Assembly (NCBI RefSeq): GCF_001187905.1
Contig: NZ_LGIS01000016.1
Coordinates: forward strand, 96,751-160,750
Length of the DNA: 64,000 nt
Direction: 5' to 3'
DNA from: Pantoea sp. RIT-PI-b
GTDB taxonomy: Bacteria; Pseudomonadota; Gammaproteobacteria; Enterobacterales; Enterobacteriaceae
The notes beneath the pieces were generated by a model, which ran no database searches, was not told where the DNA came from, and saw only the letters and a list, made by a program, of their open reading frames with translations. Each line of letters begins with the position of its first letter. Within the stretch, counting starts at the first letter, position 1. Shown here in pieces: positions 48,894 to 57,987 of the stretch. A program made the position numbers and the translations under genes.

Positions 48894-49700
48894 TTACTGG
48901 CTCCAGCCCGGCTGATACAGCTTGCCGTAGAAGTCATCCAGTTTGGCGCGCACTACCGGTGAATGCTGGTAGATATCGACAAACTTCGCCAGGCGCGGAT
49001 CGTTCTGATGGCCATCACGAATCACGAACTGAATCACATATTCCGGATGCTCAAGGCCATCAAACAGCAAGGCCTTGTTGGGATCGATGGTCTTCGACAG
49101 GCGCAGATAGTGCGGATAGCCTTGCGCTAAATCGACTTCATCCAGCGATCGCGACAGCTGCACCGCTTCCACTTCGATAATCTTCAGATGCTTTGGATTG
49201 CTGACAATGTCATCCACGGTCGATTTGAGGCCCGCGCCCGGTTTCAGCGTAATCAGTTTGGCTTTTTGCAGCAGCAGCAGGCCGCGCGCGCCGTTGATCG
49301 GATCGTTAGCAATCGCTACCGTGCCGCCATCGGGAATCTGGTCAATCGCAGTATGTTTTTTCGAATAGAGGCCGATATTGTTGATGATGGCGGGTGCAAA
49401 AGGCACCAGATGGAATCCGCCCTGCTGGTTGGCGTTCTCAAGGAACGGCTTATGCTGGAACAGGTTGACGTCGATGTCGCCGTTTTCCACGCTGACGTTT
49501 GGCGCCGTCCAGTCGGTGAACTCCACCAACTCAACGTTCAAACCCTGTTTCTTCGCTTCGGCCACCGCGGTTTCCAGCGGCGGCGCAAAGGCTGCGGTGG
49601 TGCCGACTTTAAGCGGTCCGCTGTAGTTCTCGGCAGCGACGGCGCTAAACGCCAGCAGTGCGACGCTGGCAGCCAGCGCGAATTGACGTGCAATTTTCAT
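48894..49700 (-). CDS. MetQ/NlpA-like substrate-binding protein
   Basis: This 268-residue protein has a Sec signal peptide (QFALAASVALLAFSAVAA) ending without a lipobox Cys, so it is a soluble periplasmic protein. MetQ-family blocks are PLKVGTTAAFAPPLE, LVEFTDWTAPNVSVENGDIDVNLFQHKPFLENA (about 57-90), VAIANDPINGARGLLLLQKA near 130 and VQLSRSLDEVDLAQGYPHYL near 182. It is the binding component for the MetNI-like transporter. Ligand identity is open. Confidence 0.9.
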   Translation of the reverse strand: MKIARQFALAASVALLAFSAVAAENYSGPLKVGTTAAFAPPLETAVAEAKKQGLNVELVEFTDWTAPNVSVENGDIDVNLFQHKPFLENANQQGGFHLVPFAPAIINNIGLYSKKHTAIDQIPDGGTVAIANDPINGARGLLLLQKAKLITLKPGAGLKSTVDDIVSNPKHLKIIEVEAVQLSRSLDEVDLAQGYPHYLRLSKTIDPNKALLFDGLEHPEYVIQFVIRDGHQNDPRLAKFVDIYQHSPVVRAKLDDFYGKLYQPGWSQ

Positions 49701-49720
49701 ATCAGATCCCTGAGGTTAAA

Positions 49721-51082
49721 TTAACGAAGGTTAACGCCGTCGCGCCAGCGTGCCGCCGGATGACGATCGGGCAAACGGTCTTGCTGTTGAAAGATTTTTT
49801 GCCGTAACGAACCGGGCTGATAGGCGGTTTTAAAGCGGCCGCGCTGCTGCAATTCCGGAACAACCAGATCGATAAAATCACGGTAGCTCTGCGGGTTGAG
49901 GATGCGCGTCAGGTTAAAGCCGTCAATATCGCCTTCATCGATCCACTTGATCAACGCATCGGCGACCTGGCTCGGATTGCCGACGATCAGCGGATAGCGG
50001 CTGCCCATCGCGTGCTGCTCCAGCAAGCGACGACGCGTCCAGCCGCTAAAGGCTTTGCTTACCGATTCTATCGCGCGCGTGTCGCCGGTCTGAATCGGCT
50101 CATCCAGCTCGAAGGCCGCCAAATCCAACCCAATCGAGCTGGAGAAGTGGGCGATGCCGGCTTCCGGGCTGGCATAGTCGAGATAGCTGCGCTGCTTCTC
50201 CTGCGCCTCACGCTCGGTAGGCGCCACAATCACGCTGACGCCCATAAAGATGCGCAGATCGTCAGGATGGCGTCCGGCAGCCACCGCCGCCTGACGCAGA
50301 CGCGTGGATTGCTCGCGCATCGCCGCCGGTGACGCCGCATTAACAAAGCTGCACTCGGCATGACGCCCGGCAAACTGCACGCCGCGCGTCGAGGAACCGG
50401 CCTGAAATAGCAGCGGCGTGCGCTGCGGTGATGGGCTGCTGAGGTGATAGCCCTGCACCTGATAAAACTCGCCCTGATGATTGATTTTCTTGATCTTGCT
50501 GGCATCGGCGTACAGACGATTGGCCTTATCCTGCACCAACGCATCGTCCTGCCAGCTGCCTTCCCACAATTTGTAGGTGACATCCAGAAACTCATCGGCC
50601 TGATCGTAGCGGCGGTCGTGCGCCAGCAGTTGTTGCTGGCCCATGGCGCGCGCGGCGCTATCAAGATAACCGGTGACGATGTTCCAGCCGATGCGCCCAT
50701 TGGTCAGGTGATCGAGCGTGGAAAGTCGGCGCGCGAACGGATACGGCGCTTCATAACTCAGGTTGGCGGTGACGCCAAAGCCCAGATGCTGCGTAACGCT
50801 CGCCATCCCGGAAATCAGCATTAGCGGATCGTTAACCGGCAGCTGAATCGACTCTTTGGCGGTCAGGCCAATGCCCTGCTGATAGACGTCATACACACCG
50901 AGAATATCGGCGATAAACAGCCCATCAAATAGCCCGCGCTCCAGCAAACGCGCCAGATCCAGCCAGTAATCGAGCGAATTGAAATCCACTGAACGATCCT
51001 GCGGATGTGTCCACATGCCGTGATGAATGTGCCCAACGCAGTTCATATTGAAGGCGTTAAGCAGAATCTGTTTTTGACTCAT
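49721..51082 (-). CDS. LLM-class flavin-dependent monooxygenase (NtaA/SnaA/DszA group)
   Basis: This 453-residue TIM-barrel enzyme of the FMNH2-dependent two-component type has LLNAFNMNCVGHIHHGMWTHP at the start, FDGLFIADILGVYDVY near 52, NPLM-like NDPLMLISGMASVTQHLGFGVTANLSYEAPYPFARRLSTLDHLTNGRIGWNIVTGYLDSAAR core near 84-145, and PLLFQAGSSTRGVQFAGRHAE near 225. Relatives oxidise chelators or break C-S bonds. Together with the SfnB-like enzymes it fits release of sulfite or a thiol from an organosulfur compound. It overlaps the SfnB-like gene by four bases. The FMN reductase is not here. Confidence 0.9.
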   Translation of the reverse strand: MSQKQILLNAFNMNCVGHIHHGMWTHPQDRSVDFNSLDYWLDLARLLERGLFDGLFIADILGVYDVYQQGIGLTAKESIQLPVNDPLMLISGMASVTQHLGFGVTANLSYEAPYPFARRLSTLDHLTNGRIGWNIVTGYLDSAARAMGQQQLLAHDRRYDQADEFLDVTYKLWEGSWQDDALVQDKANRLYADASKIKKINHQGEFYQVQGYHLSSPSPQRTPLLFQAGSSTRGVQFAGRHAECSFVNAASPAAMREQSTRLRQAAVAAGRHPDDLRIFMGVSVIVAPTEREAQEKQRSYLDYASPEAGIAHFSSSIGLDLAAFELDEPIQTGDTRAIESVSKAFSGWTRRRLLEQHAMGSRYPLIVGNPSQVADALIKWIDEGDIDGFNLTRILNPQSYRDFIDLVVPELQQRGRFKTAYQPGSLRQKIFQQQDRLPDRHPAARWRDGVNLR

Positions 51083-52281
51083 ATCGTTCCCCGACGCGGT
51101 GGCAGCACGCCATTCAGCAGGTAGTTGCCAATCGCCGGATATTTCCAGCGCACCGGATCGTGCAAGGTGTGGGTGCGCGCATTGCGCCAGTGGCGGTCAA
51201 AGTTATGTTCGCGCAGGCTGGAACGCGATCCGCCCAGTTCAAACAGCAGATTACTGGCCTCCAGCGACACTTCAGTGGTCCAGGCGCGCGCCTTCGCCAC
51301 GTCGACTGAAGCTAGCGCCACGTTTTCCGCACTGGGTTCGCGCTGCGCCACGTCAACGGCGTCACCGGCAATTGCCAGCAGCGCATCACCTGCGCTAAGT
51401 CGCGCGGCAAGGCGACCGGTACGATCGAGCGTCAACGGATCGTCGCTGGCGCGTTCCACACCGCTGTCCGGCCACGGACGTGCACGCTGGCGCAGAAAAT
51501 CAAGCATGTCATTAAAGGCTGCACGCGCGATGCCTTGATCGATGGCGGCATGCATAATCTGCGCAAATGGCCCAACGGTGCTCGGCCGTTCAAACGCCGT
51601 CTGGAATGGCACCACATCTTCCGGCGCAATCGCCACATCGCGGAACTGCACGCTGCCGCTGCCGGTGGTGCGCTGACCAAAGCCGCTCCAGTCATCGATC
51701 ACGTTGACGCCCGGCTGCTGGCGCGGCACAAACACCAGCTGTTCTTTACCGTCATCAGCAATCGCCAGCGTCGGAATACGATCGGCGTATAACGCGCCGG
51801 TGCAGTAAAACTTGTTGCCGTTGAGACGCAATCCCTCAGCCTGCTGCGAAACTGCAGTTGATCGCTGATGCGCGGCCGGCGAGCTGAACTCCGCCAGCGC
51901 ATTGCCGTGATGCACGCCGTCCAGCACCTCGGCATACAGCCGTTTTTTCTGCGCCTCACTGCCGTTGATGCGCAGCACTTCCAGCGCGTAAAAATGGTTC
52001 TGCGGCACCTGACCAATCGAACCGTCGGCAGCGCTTAACATCACGAAAATCTCAGCCAGTTCAGCGCTAGAAATTTCAATGCCACCGAAGGCGCGCGGCA
52101 CGGTGATGGCGCCTAGCCCGGATTGAAACAGCTGCTGCAACTCGGTGTGCGGCAGCTCACGTTCGCGGTCGCGCTGGGACGAACCGGCACGAAAACGCGC
52201 TGCTAATTCCTGCGCCACCTGTAACGCTTGATGGGCTGTCGCGATGCGCGTCGCGCGCTGTTTAGGCAATACCTGTGTCAT
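51079..52281 (-). CDS. SfnB-like acyl-CoA-dehydrogenase-fold oxidoreductase, copy 1
   Basis: This 400-residue flavin-dependent protein of the acyl-CoA dehydrogenase fold belongs to the SfnB/DszC-type monooxygenase group. Blocks seen are LGAITVPRAFGGIEISSAELAEIF near 56, DGSIGQVPQNHFYALEVL near 87, LRLNGNKFYCTGALYADRIPT near 149-170, DDWSGFGQRTTGSGSVQF near 197, and the C-terminal ARTHTLHDPVRWKYPAIGNYLLNG, which replaces the usual acyl-CoA enzyme ending. It probably oxidises an organosulfur substrate with reduced flavin. It is about half identical to the next gene upstream. Confidence 0.88.
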   Translation of the reverse strand: MTQVLPKQRATRIATAHQALQVAQELAARFRAGSSQRDRERELPHTELQQLFQSGLGAITVPRAFGGIEISSAELAEIFVMLSAADGSIGQVPQNHFYALEVLRINGSEAQKKRLYAEVLDGVHHGNALAEFSSPAAHQRSTAVSQQAEGLRLNGNKFYCTGALYADRIPTLAIADDGKEQLVFVPRQQPGVNVIDDWSGFGQRTTGSGSVQFRDVAIAPEDVVPFQTAFERPSTVGPFAQIMHAAIDQGIARAAFNDMLDFLRQRARPWPDSGVERASDDPLTLDRTGRLAARLSAGDALLAIAGDAVDVAQREPSAENVALASVDVAKARAWTTEVSLEASNLLFELGGSRSSLREHNFDRHWRNARTHTLHDPVRWKYPAIGNYLLNGVLPPRRGTI

Positions 52282-52290
52282 GGTTGCTCC

Positions 52291-53496
52291 TTAAATCCAC
52301 GCATGACGCGCAGGCAGCGCATCATTGAGGTAATAGTTGCCGATAGCGTGGGTTTTCCAGCGCACCGGATCGTGCAAAGTGTGGGTGCGCGCATTGCGCC
52401 AGTGGCGATCGAGCCCGTGGCGCAGCAGCGTGCCGCGACTGCCGCCCCATTCAAGCAATTTCTCACTGGCACGCAGCGCAACCTCGGTGGTGAGCACTTT
52501 GGCTTCCGCCACCGCAATCGACGCGCGCGCGCAGTTTTCAGCGGTCAGCGCTTGCCGATCGATGCTGTCCAGTACGCGGGCGGCACGCGCCAGCAGCGCA
52601 TTGGCGGCGCTCAGTTCGGTGCTGATGCGGCCCACGTCGGCGAGAATATAGGGATCGTCGGCATTGCGGCTGACATTGGCATCCACCCACGGTCGCGAGC
52701 TGCTGCGCACAAACTCCAGTGCCTCATCCAGCGCGCCCTGAGCAATCCCGGCATCAATCGCTGCCTGAATCAACTGTGAAACCGCGCCGCGCAGCGTCGG
52801 CTTTTCCGGCGCAGGCAGCGACATCAGCAGCGCCGGATCCACCACCACCTGCTGCAGTTTCACCGTGCCACTGGCAGTAGTGCGCTGTCCGATGCCGGAC
52901 CAGTCATCGACAATTTCTACGCCCTGCGCTGGCAACGGAATAAACGCCATGGTCGGCTGCTGGTCATGCATGGCGGTGGTGACCAGAATGTCGGCGAATA
53001 GCGCGCCGGTAGAGTAGAACTTCTCCCCAGTGAGCTGCACACCTTGTGACGTTGTCACCAATTGCGCTTGCACATCGCGCGTGTGTTTGGTGTTTTTCTC
53101 TGGCCCTCCATTGCCAAGGCGCTTGCCGTCGACCACCGCATGCAACAACTGCTGTTGTTGCGCTGCAGAACCTTCACCGAGGATGAACTGAATCAGGCCA
53201 AAGTGGTTTTGTGGGATTTGCCCGAGCGACGGATCGCTGGCGGAGATCAGTCGAAATACCTCGGCTACCGTCTGGAACGACAAGCCTGCGCCGCCAAATT
53301 CACGCGGCACGCTGATGCTACCAAGGCCCAATAAGGTGAATTGGTTTAGCAGCTCAATCGGGTATAGACGTTGTTGATCGCGCTCAACTGCACCGCTTTT
53401 CGCCTGTTCGGCTAAATGGCGTGCGGCGGCAATCGCCTGTGCATCGCTGCTTAATACCGCGGCGCGGTTAATAATCTCGTCACTGTTTTGCGTCAT
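52291..53496 (-). CDS. SfnB-like oxidoreductase, copy 2
   Basis: This protein of about 401 residues (ATG 53496) is a paralogue of the gene after it: LGSISVPREFGGAGLSFQTVAEVF, DPSLGQIPQNHFGLIQFIL, GEKFYSTGALFADILVTTA, DDWSGIGQRTTASGTVKL, and the end ARTHTLHDPVRWKTHAIGNYYLND. It leads the five- to six-gene sulfur operon on the minus strand. Two nonidentical copies suggest successive oxidations or different side chains. The substrate is unknown. Confidence 0.87.
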   Translation of the reverse strand: MTQNSDEIINRAAVLSSDAQAIAAARHLAEQAKSGAVERDQQRLYPIELLNQFTLLGLGSISVPREFGGAGLSFQTVAEVFRLISASDPSLGQIPQNHFGLIQFILGEGSAAQQQQLLHAVVDGKRLGNGGPEKNTKHTRDVQAQLVTTSQGVQLTGEKFYSTGALFADILVTTAMHDQQPTMAFIPLPAQGVEIVDDWSGIGQRTTASGTVKLQQVVVDPALLMSLPAPEKPTLRGAVSQLIQAAIDAGIAQGALDEALEFVRSSSRPWVDANVSRNADDPYILADVGRISTELSAANALLARAARVLDSIDRQALTAENCARASIAVAEAKVLTTEVALRASEKLLEWGGSRGTLLRHGLDRHWRNARTHTLHDPVRWKTHAIGNYYLNDALPARHAWI

Positions 53497-53901
53497 AGCT
53501 GATTTCACTTTTACTGCACAGCGAATAGTAAGCCTGCACTGAATAAGCCAGCAGGCGGTGGAATTAATAACGGGTTGAAAGCGATGATAATCAGCGGAGT
53601 TTAAGCAAGTAAATAGCGCGGTTATGCTATATCTGGCAATGGGTTGCCACTATTAAGCTATCGATTTATTTAGGCACAACAAAGGGCTACAGGCGGCGCT
53701 GCGAGGAGTAGCTGAGTATAAAAAAGCGGCGAGTAATTCTTAAGATCAAATAACGCTAAGAAAAGTTTTATTTTGCAAATAATGATGTTTGCACATACTC
53801 GTAGCGGCGCAATTTATTGCGCGTCTCAGTTTAAACGTCAAAAGAGCGCGATAAATCGCGCCGCTACAAATTGTGCGAAGGTTAATAGCGGCGCTGGACT
53901 A
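53497..53901. other. Intergenic region with palindrome and paired REP arms
   Basis: No gene is seen. TGGCAA-TGGG-TTGCCA (53634-53649) is a perfect palindrome that may be an operator for the sulfur operon. The inverted repeat of the GCGCCGCTAC family fills 53801-53867 near the other end. The rest is A+T-rich promoter-type sequence. Confidence 0.4.
53801..53867. repeat. Paired inverted repeats of the GCGCCGCTAC family
   Basis: GTAGCGGCGC at 53801-53810 and GCGCCGCTAC at 53858-53867 are outer arms. Each side also carries an inner hairpin (GCGCAATTTATTGCGC on the left, GCGCGATAAATCGCGC on the right). The head-to-head arrangement is that of a BIME made of two REP units. Confidence 0.75.
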
Positions 53902-55332
53902 TTAATTATTTAATTGCGCATCAAACTGCGCGGCGGCGAATGAACGGCTCGATTCGCTTTTCGCGCTGTGCGGGATCTCTACGCTGTCGATTAACTGCGC
54001 CAGCTGATAGGTTTTCACCGTCTCATTTTGCGTCAGCTGCTGCGAATAGTTTGCAGTCAAATCCCCTTTCTTATTCTGCGTCACCGACGTCTGGCTGCGC
54101 TCTTCATCATCAATCAGATGATATTTGTAGTTCTGCGACGATTTCTGTTCGGTAAGTTTCACCGCTGAGGCGGAATCCAGCGCGGTATGGAAACTGGCTT
54201 TCAGTTTAAACAGCGTCTGCTGGCTCAAATCCTGGCTATCGCCATGCTGCTGCGTGGTGGTTTTTTGCGCCACATTGAGTGAGAAGCTATCTTCCTCTTC
54301 CGGCTTATACGGATTACCGGAAATCGGCGTCTGCTGATAAGTGGCGGAAAAATCGGCCAGTCCGCTGATCGCGCCACTCTTCGCCGCATTGGCATCAATC
54401 GCTTTCACTCGCTGCGTGTTGATACTTTCGGCCGCTTTGCCCTCGGTGGTATTGAGCGCACGGAAGCTCTCTTTAAACAGCGACAGCATGGCACTGTTGC
54501 CATGACCGCGTGCCGCCGCCTGGTCAAGTTTGGTGCTCCACTGATCCAGCGCCGCGGCCTGCTGCGCCGCGCTACCCGCCTGCGTCAGTTTCGACATATC
54601 GGTGTCCAGTTTGATGCTGACATCACCATTGTGGAAACCGAGCCAGCGCTCTTGATCGTCGGCATGCAGATTCAGCGACTGCGTGACATTATTGCCGTTG
54701 CGCAGATCGGTCTTCAGATCGACGCTTTTCAACACCGAGCTATCAAATTTCATCAGATCGCTGATATCAAGTTGAGTGGTGCTGGCATCAAGGCCATCCA
54801 GCGCCTTCTGCAAACCCGCTGACAAGCTGCCAATCGCCGCAGCTTCATCGTTATTCAACTGGCCACCGCTGGTTTTCAGCTCCACCACCATGCCGCCCTG
54901 CTGGCGCGTCATTTGCAGGCTAACCTGCACGCCAGATTGGGTGGTGATGGTCAACGCCAGCGCACTTTGGCTGCTGCTTTGTGCGCTGTTAACCGTGTCG
55001 GTTGCGGGAACACTCAAGGTCACATCACCGCGATTGCTGGCCAGATTACTGAGCATGGATCTGCCCAGACCGTTCATGCCAACGCCTTTCGCCTGCGCGG
55101 CACCGTTCAGCTGCGCTTGCAGGCTGCTGGTGACATCCACTGAGCTTTGTACCTGTGCAGGCACGATTTTGTAGATCGCGGCGATGGCGTCACTCGCCTC
55201 GCTGAAGGTCACTTTGGTGGAGGCTTCTGCCGTTAAGGCATTTTGCGCGGTTTTGCTGTTGACCGTCGGTGTAACCACCGCGTTAGAAGCGATTAAATTT
55301 CTCAGTACGCTGCTGCCAATCCCATTTAGCAT
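53902..55332 (-). CDS. Unrecognised 476-residue protein under FliA-type promoter
   Basis: ATG 55332 follows GAGGA by nine bases. The protein has no signal peptide or transmembrane helix and is rich in Ser, Gln, Ala, Asn and Thr, with few Cys. Residues 2-17 (LNGIGSSVLRNLIASN) are repeated in altered form at 86-100 (MNGLGRSMLSNLASN), each followed by a V-T-rich strand. The middle part (about 170-215) is helical and alternates Leu and Asp. The C-terminal third (about 335-476) is charged and Gln/Ser-rich. I do not recognise a family. A near-perfect sigma-28 promoter lies directly upstream, so it is expected to be made with late flagellar genes. It may be secreted through the flagellar export apparatus, but that is inference. 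Confidence 0.7.
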   Translation of the reverse strand: MLNGIGSSVLRNLIASNAVVTPTVNSKTAQNALTAEASTKVTFSEASDAIAAIYKIVPAQVQSSVDVTSSLQAQLNGAAQAKGVGMNGLGRSMLSNLASNRGDVTLSVPATDTVNSAQSSSQSALALTITTQSGVQVSLQMTRQQGGMVVELKTSGGQLNNDEAAAIGSLSAGLQKALDGLDASTTQLDISDLMKFDSSVLKSVDLKTDLRNGNNVTQSLNLHADDQERWLGFHNGDVSIKLDTDMSKLTQAGSAAQQAAALDQWSTKLDQAAARGHGNSAMLSLFKESFRALNTTEGKAAESINTQRVKAIDANAAKSGAISGLADFSATYQQTPISGNPYKPEEEDSFSLNVAQKTTTQQHGDSQDLSQQTLFKLKASFHTALDSASAVKLTEQKSSQNYKYHLIDDEERSQTSVTQNKKGDLTANYSQQLTQNETVKTYQLAQLIDSVEIPHSAKSESSRSFAAAQFDAQLNN

Positions 55333-55366
55333 GAAAATAATCCTCGTTATGTACTATTCCGCTATG

Positions 55367-55393
55367 TTATCGGCGAGAATTTCGGCAGCTTTA
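55367..55393 (-). promoter_or_regulatory. FliA (sigma-28) promoter
   Basis: On the minus strand TAAAGCTG (55393-55386), an 11-base spacer and GCCGATAA (55374-55367) match the sigma-28 consensus TAAAGTTT-N11-GCCGATAA. The -10 element is perfect, the spacing exact and five of eight -35 bases agree, including TAAAG. The predicted start is about 28 bases before the ATG. Confidence 0.85.
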
Positions 55394-55526
55394 GTGTTTT
55401 GTCACCCGCACCGCACCACGGGTTGGCATTTCTGGCACAGCATCTGTCTGGTTAAACACAGCCCGCACCACGCACCTGACTTAGGTTATTCATCAGCACA
55501 TCTCTCACTCACGAGGAAAGGTCAGG

Positions 55527-56921
55527 ATGAATAATCTGCATTACAAAAGCTTGCTGGAAATTGGCCGTCTGATTCAGTCGGGCGACATCTCCTCGCTTGA
55601 GGTCACGCAAACGCTGCTGGCGCGTATCGATACGTTGGATCGTGACTTACACAGCTACTTCTACATCATGCGTGATAGCGCGCTGAAGCAGGCGGCCGAA
55701 GCCGATGCAGAGATTGCCCAGGGCAAAATGCGTGGCCCGCTGCACGGTGTGCCGATTGCGTTGAAAGATCTGATTTGGACCAAAGATGCCCCCACCAGCC
55801 ACGGCATGATCATCCACAAGGATCACTATCCAGACGAAAACTCCACCGTGGTGGAACGCTTCCGCGCGGCGGGTGCGGTGATTCCCGGCAAGCTGACGCA
55901 AACCGAAAGCGCCTTCGCCGATCCCCATCCCGAAATCACCCGCCCCAATAATCCATGGGGCAGCTCGTTGTGGACCGGCGTCTCCTCCAGCGGATCCGGC
56001 GTCGCTACCGCAGCGGGCTTGTGCTTTGGCTCGATTGGTACCGATACCGGCGGTTCAATTCGCTTCCCGTCTAACGCCAACGGCCTGACCGGCATCAAAC
56101 CAACCTGGGGTCGCGTGACACGTCACGGCGCCTGTGAACTGGCGGCATCCCTCGACCATATCGGCCCTATGGCGCGCAACGCCGCTGACGCCGCTGCCAT
56201 GCTGCAAGCCATTGCCGGTCGCGATGACAAAGATTCCACTTCCAGCAGCGAACCGGTACCTGATTATCTGGCGCTGATGACGCGCGGTATTAGCAAAATG
56301 CGCATCGGTGTCGATAAAAGCTGGGCGCTGGAGAAAGTGGATGAAGAGACGCGGGCGGCGCTGCAAGCGGCTATCGCCACGTTGAGTTCGCTCGGTGCCA
56401 CATTGGTGGATATTACGCTGCCGGATACCGAACAAGCCGCCGCCGAGTGGAGCGCGCTGTGCGCCGTGGAAACCGCGCTGGCACATGAAAAGACCTATCC
56501 AGCGCAGAAAGATCAATACGGTCCGGGTTTGGCGGGTCTGCTGGATCTCGGTCACAGCGTCACCGCACTTGAGTATCAGCGGCTGCTGCTCAATCGTGCG
56601 GCGCTGCGCGGCGATATTTCCGCACTCTTTACTCAGGTCGATTTGATTCTCGCTCCCGCGACCGCCTATGCCGGATTAACCTGGGACACCATGACCCGTT
56701 TTGGTACCGATCAGGCACTGTTTAACGGCGTGCTGCGCTATACCAGTGCATTCGATGCCAGCGGACATCCCACCATTACCTTGCCGTGCGGCATGACGGC
56801 AACCGGCGCGCCTATTGGCTTCCAGCTGGTGGCGGCACATTTCGCTGAAACCACCATGATTCAGGGCGCGTGGGCCTTCCAGCAGGTTACCGATTGGCAT
56901 AAACAGCATCCTGCGCTGTAA
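55527..56921 (+). CDS. Amidase-signature (AS) family amidase
   Basis: This 464-residue hydrolase of the amidase signature family releases ammonia from an amide. The Ser-cisSer-Lys triad is visible: Lys in GVPIALKDLIWTKDAP near 79, the cis-Ser in GVSSSGSGVATAAGL near 152, and the nucleophile Ser in GTDTGGSIRFPSN near 176. ATG 55527 follows AGGAAAGGTCAGG. It belongs to the locus with an amide/urea-type ABC transporter and an ANTAR regulator, so its substrate is probably a small aliphatic amide or urea derivative that the transporter imports. Confidence 0.9.
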   Translation: MNNLHYKSLLEIGRLIQSGDISSLEVTQTLLARIDTLDRDLHSYFYIMRDSALKQAAEADAEIAQGKMRGPLHGVPIALKDLIWTKDAPTSHGMIIHKDHYPDENSTVVERFRAAGAVIPGKLTQTESAFADPHPEITRPNNPWGSSLWTGVSSSGSGVATAAGLCFGSIGTDTGGSIRFPSNANGLTGIKPTWGRVTRHGACELAASLDHIGPMARNAADAAAMLQAIAGRDDKDSTSSSEPVPDYLALMTRGISKMRIGVDKSWALEKVDEETRAALQAAIATLSSLGATLVDITLPDTEQAAAEWSALCAVETALAHEKTYPAQKDQYGPGLAGLLDLGHSVTALEYQRLLLNRAALRGDISALFTQVDLILAPATAYAGLTWDTMTRFGTDQALFNGVLRYTSAFDASGHPTITLPCGMTATGAPIGFQLVAAHFAETTMIQGAWAFQQVTDWHKQHPAL

Positions 56922-57039
56922 ATCTTTCGCCTTTGCCGCCTCGACAGCATCGGGGCGGCCCTTTCACCCGCTGATGGCCTGAAACTTGCTTTAACTCCTC
57001 TACTTCCGCCCTTTTTCGCCATGTTTAGGGGATGCTGAT

Positions 57040-57987
57040 ATGAAAGAGCTGTTCACCACCGATGATCTCGATAATCGTCATCGCTTCGATGCCTGGCGCG
57101 ATGCGGTGTGCTCACGTTTGATCAAGGCCGAAGCGCGGCAAATGCACGCCGGTGCGTTTTCCGGCAGCTTCGCCTATTCGATGTTAGGTCAACTGGACAT
57201 CGCTAATCACGTATCGCATACCGCGCTGATGTGGCAACGCACGCCGGAGTGCATTCGCCGCCATCCTAATCACGATTTCTATCTGGGTTACGTCAGTGCG
57301 GGCAGCGGTACGCTGCGTCAGAATGGTCACCAGTCACGCGTTAGCGCCGGCGACGTGGTGATTTACGATGCAGCCACGCCGTTTGATTTTGCGATGGACA
57401 ATGTCGCCATCAATATCGTGCATCTGCCGCGTCACATTATGGAGAAAGAGGCACCTGCCACGGCAAAACTGGCGGGTAAAACGCTGGACCTTACGCGTCC
57501 CGGCATGACCTCGCTTAAACAACTGCTGCAGGAAGCCTTTGTATTTAACGCCGAGCGGGAGAATGCGTTTCTGGCCGCGCAGTTTGCTAATACGCTGCTG
57601 AATATGATTTCGGTCAGCGTTAATTTGCAGCACAGCGAACAGGCGTTGAAACCCGATCTCTATTCGCGCGTAGTGCTTTTTTTGCGCCAGAATCTGCAGG
57701 AGCCGGAGTTGTCGGTGGCGCAGATAGCCAATGCGCATCACGTTTCTCCGCGCACCATCAGCCGGGTGTTCGCCGCCCACGGCACCACCCCGATGAACTT
57801 CCTCTGGCAGGAGCGCCTGCACGCCTGCCGTCGCATTCTGGCGGAAGGCAAAGCGCGCAATATCACGCAGGTGGCGCTGGATCATGGCTTTAGCGACATG
57901 TCGCATTTCAGCCTGGCGTTTCGCAAAGCCTTTGGTTATACGCCCAGCAGCCTGCTGCGACAGCCGGACGCTCAGGCGCAGGAGTAA
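57040..57987 (+). CDS. AraC family regulator of the FeaR type
   Basis: This 315-residue protein has an N-terminal AraC_binding_2 (FeaR-like) domain (DNRHRFDAWRDAVCSRLI; FYLGYVSAGSGTLRQNG; AGDVVIYDAATPFDF near 110) and a C-terminal double helix-turn-helix (LSVAQIANAHHVSPRTISRVFAAHGTTPMNFLWQERL near 226; ITQVALDHGFSDMSHFSLAFRKAFGYTPS near 275). It follows the amidase by 118 bases on the same strand and probably activates it in response to an amide or its product. It converges on the ANTAR gene with no gap. Confidence 0.9.
   Translation: MKELFTTDDLDNRHRFDAWRDAVCSRLIKAEARQMHAGAFSGSFAYSMLGQLDIANHVSHTALMWQRTPECIRRHPNHDFYLGYVSAGSGTLRQNGHQSRVSAGDVVIYDAATPFDFAMDNVAINIVHLPRHIMEKEAPATAKLAGKTLDLTRPGMTSLKQLLQEAFVFNAERENAFLAAQFANTLLNMISVSVNLQHSEQALKPDLYSRVVLFLRQNLQEPELSVAQIANAHHVSPRTISRVFAAHGTTPMNFLWQERLHACRRILAEGKARNITQVALDHGFSDMSHFSLAFRKAFGYTPSSLLRQPDAQAQE

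Noticed and set aside
53634..53649. Sigma-54-like TGGCAA...TTGCCA upstream of the sulfur operon
   Set aside because: Spacing between GG and GC is nine bases, so it is better read as an operator-type palindrome.
55433..55448. TGGCAC-type sigma-54 -24 element upstream of the amidase
   Set aside because: The -12 position reads GT instead of GC at the required ten-base spacing.
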